Below, in pieces: positions 5,281 to 6,333 of a stretch of 6,333 nt of DNA. The stretch is taken from the NCBI GenBank assembly GCA_016937915.1, contig JAFGVR010000241.1, positions 1-6,333 on the forward strand, in the 5' to 3' direction. The position numbers were made by a program, and so were the translations under genes. The DNA is from Campylobacterales bacterium. GTDB lineage: Bacteria > Campylobacterota > Campylobacteria > Campylobacterales > Sulfurimonadaceae. Every line of letters begins with the position of its first letter. The stretch's first letter is position 1. The notes under the pieces were generated by a model that was given only the letters and a program-made list of their open reading frames with translations, was not told the origin of the DNA and made no database searches.

Positions 5281-6333
5281 CAAAACTACCTTATGGACTA
5301 AGTGATTTTAAAAGGGTAAATCAAGAGGGCTATTTTTATGTAGATAAAACGAACTTTATAAAAGATATAGAGTGTGATGCTGATTTTTTATTTTTCTTAC
5401 GCCCTAGAAGATTTGGTAAAAGTTTGACTATCTCTATGCTTGAAGCCTACTACGATAGGTATTATGAAAAAGATTTTCAAGATATTTTTAAAAATACTTA
5501 TATACTAAATAATCCAACACCTCTTAAGAGTAGTTTTTGTGTTTTGAGATTTGATTTTAGTGCGGTTGATATAACTGACTATGAGAGTAGTTTTAGAAAT
5601 CATATATCATCTAAAATAGATTGGTTTTGTAGAAAATACAATATCCCAATGATAGATATATCAAACTCTATAGATAAGCTAGAAGCACTTTTTAGTTATT
5701 GTTTGGAGTATAACTTACCTATATATATCCTCATAGATGAGTACGATAACTTTGTAACAAAACTTTTAGTGAGTGATATAGAGTTGTATAAAAATTTGGT
5801 GACTGCAAAAAGTGCCATATATAAAGAGTTTTTTACGATGCTAAAATATGGAACCACATCAGCTATAAAAAAGATGTTTTTCACAGGGGTAAGCCCTTTA
5901 GCACTTTATGATGTGACAAGTGGAAGCAACATAGGTAAAAATATATCTCTAGATGCGACATTTAACGATATGGTTGGCATCACCAAAGATGAGCTAAAAG
6001 AGATGATAAAGTTTTACAACCTTGAATCAAAACAAGATAGCATCATTAAAAGATGCGATGAGTGGTATAACAGCTATAGATTTAATGAAAATACAAACCA
6101 TACTATCTATAACAGCGATATGATTTTGTACTACTTTGATAGCATCATCAGACACGATATGGAACCAAGAGACTTAATAGATGTAAATGTAAGAACAGAC
6201 TACTCAAAACTAAAGTACCTTGTATATACAAATAAAAAACTAAACGGCAACTTTGAGATGCTAAATAATCTCATCTTAGGAAAAGATGTAGTAACTACAA
6301 ATATAAAAGATAATTTCTCAGCTTTTGAGTTAT
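5277..6333 (+). CDS. AAA-ATPase-like protein, probably with PD-(D/E)XK nuclease domain beyond the window (partial, 3' end missing)
   Basis: An uninterrupted frame of 352 codons runs from ATG 5277 to the right edge. It has the layout of the AAA-ATPase-like family (Pfam AAA-ATPase_like, usually followed by a PDDEXK_9 nuclease domain, about 500-550 residues in total). Features seen are an N-terminal LPYGLSDFKRV (4-14), YFYVDKT (19-25), a P-loop variant LRPRRFGKS (41-49) that lacks the usual first glycine, and a Walker B IYILIDEYDN (149-158) with Asp154-Glu155. FFTGVSPLALYDVTSGSNI (201-219) and WYNSYRF (263-269), followed by a YNSDMILYYF segment (278-287), are further family hallmarks. These proteins are often multi-copy and poorly characterised. 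The nuclease domain is expected to the right but not seen. The start overlaps the restriction gene's stop as ATGA (5277-5280), so the two are probably co-translated. It may be a defence partner or just a neighbour. Confidence 0.9.
   Translation, partial: MTKLPYGLSDFKRVNQEGYFYVDKTNFIKDIECDADFLFFLRPRRFGKSLTISMLEAYYDRYYEKDFQDIFKNTYILNNPTPLKSSFCVLRFDFSAVDITDYESSFRNHISSKIDWFCRKYNIPMIDISNSIDKLEALFSYCLEYNLPIYILIDEYDNFVTKLLVSDIELYKNLVTAKSAIYKEFFTMLKYGTTSAIKKMFFTGVSPLALYDVTSGSNIGKNISLDATFNDMVGITKDELKEMIKFYNLESKQDSIIKRCDEWYNSYRFNENTNHTIYNSDMILYYFDSIIRHDMEPRDLIDVNVRTDYSKLKYLVYTNKKLNGNFEMLNNLILGKDVVTTNIKDNFSAFEL

Noticed and set aside
5696..5884. Minus-strand open frame of 62 residues opposite the ATPase gene
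   Set aside because: It is opposite the conserved Walker B and downstream family motifs; no support for coding.

Overview
The window is AT-rich, dense, all-forward-strand bacterial DNA. The proteins use AGA, ATA and TTA codons heavily, and the gene order starts tig-clpP-...-def. Sequence signatures of ClpP, Def and the PyrE C-terminus (ending KPGSRGN) resemble those I recall from Campylobacterota, so a Sulfurimonas-like or related sulfur-oxidising campylobacterote is my best guess. The genus is not proven by anything in the window.

Left block (1-2967) is a tightly packed housekeeping cluster: the 3' end of trigger factor (tig), clpP, a GGDEF-like protein with a destroyed signature motif, peptide deformylase (def) and orotate phosphoribosyltransferase (pyrE). 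Intergenic gaps are 1-9 bases, or a 4-base ATGA overlap, so this is almost certainly one transcription unit. Trigger factor, deformylase and ClpP all act on nascent or misfolded proteins: folding at the ribosome exit, removal of N-formyl groups and proteolysis. The GGDEF-like gene and pyrE are passengers whose link to protein quality control is unclear. A GC-containing hairpin at the end of pyrE may end the unit.

The only real intergenic gap (2968-3082, 115 bases) holds that hairpin's 3' arm, an all-AT inverted repeat and TATAAT boxes that probably start the next unit.

Right block (3083-6333) is a three-gene chain: yaiI (DUF188/UPF0178), a 583-residue restriction endonuclease of the AlwI / N.BstNBI type IIS family, and an AAA-ATPase-like gene of the class normally fused to a C-terminal PD-(D/E)XK nuclease, cut by the window edge. 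Each junction is an ATGA overlap, so the three are probably translationally coupled. The restriction gene is the clearest accessory or defence element. No DNA methyltransferase is visible in the window, so any cognate one must lie further right, elsewhere in the genome, or be absent. No tRNA, rRNA, CRISPR array or insertion sequence was seen.
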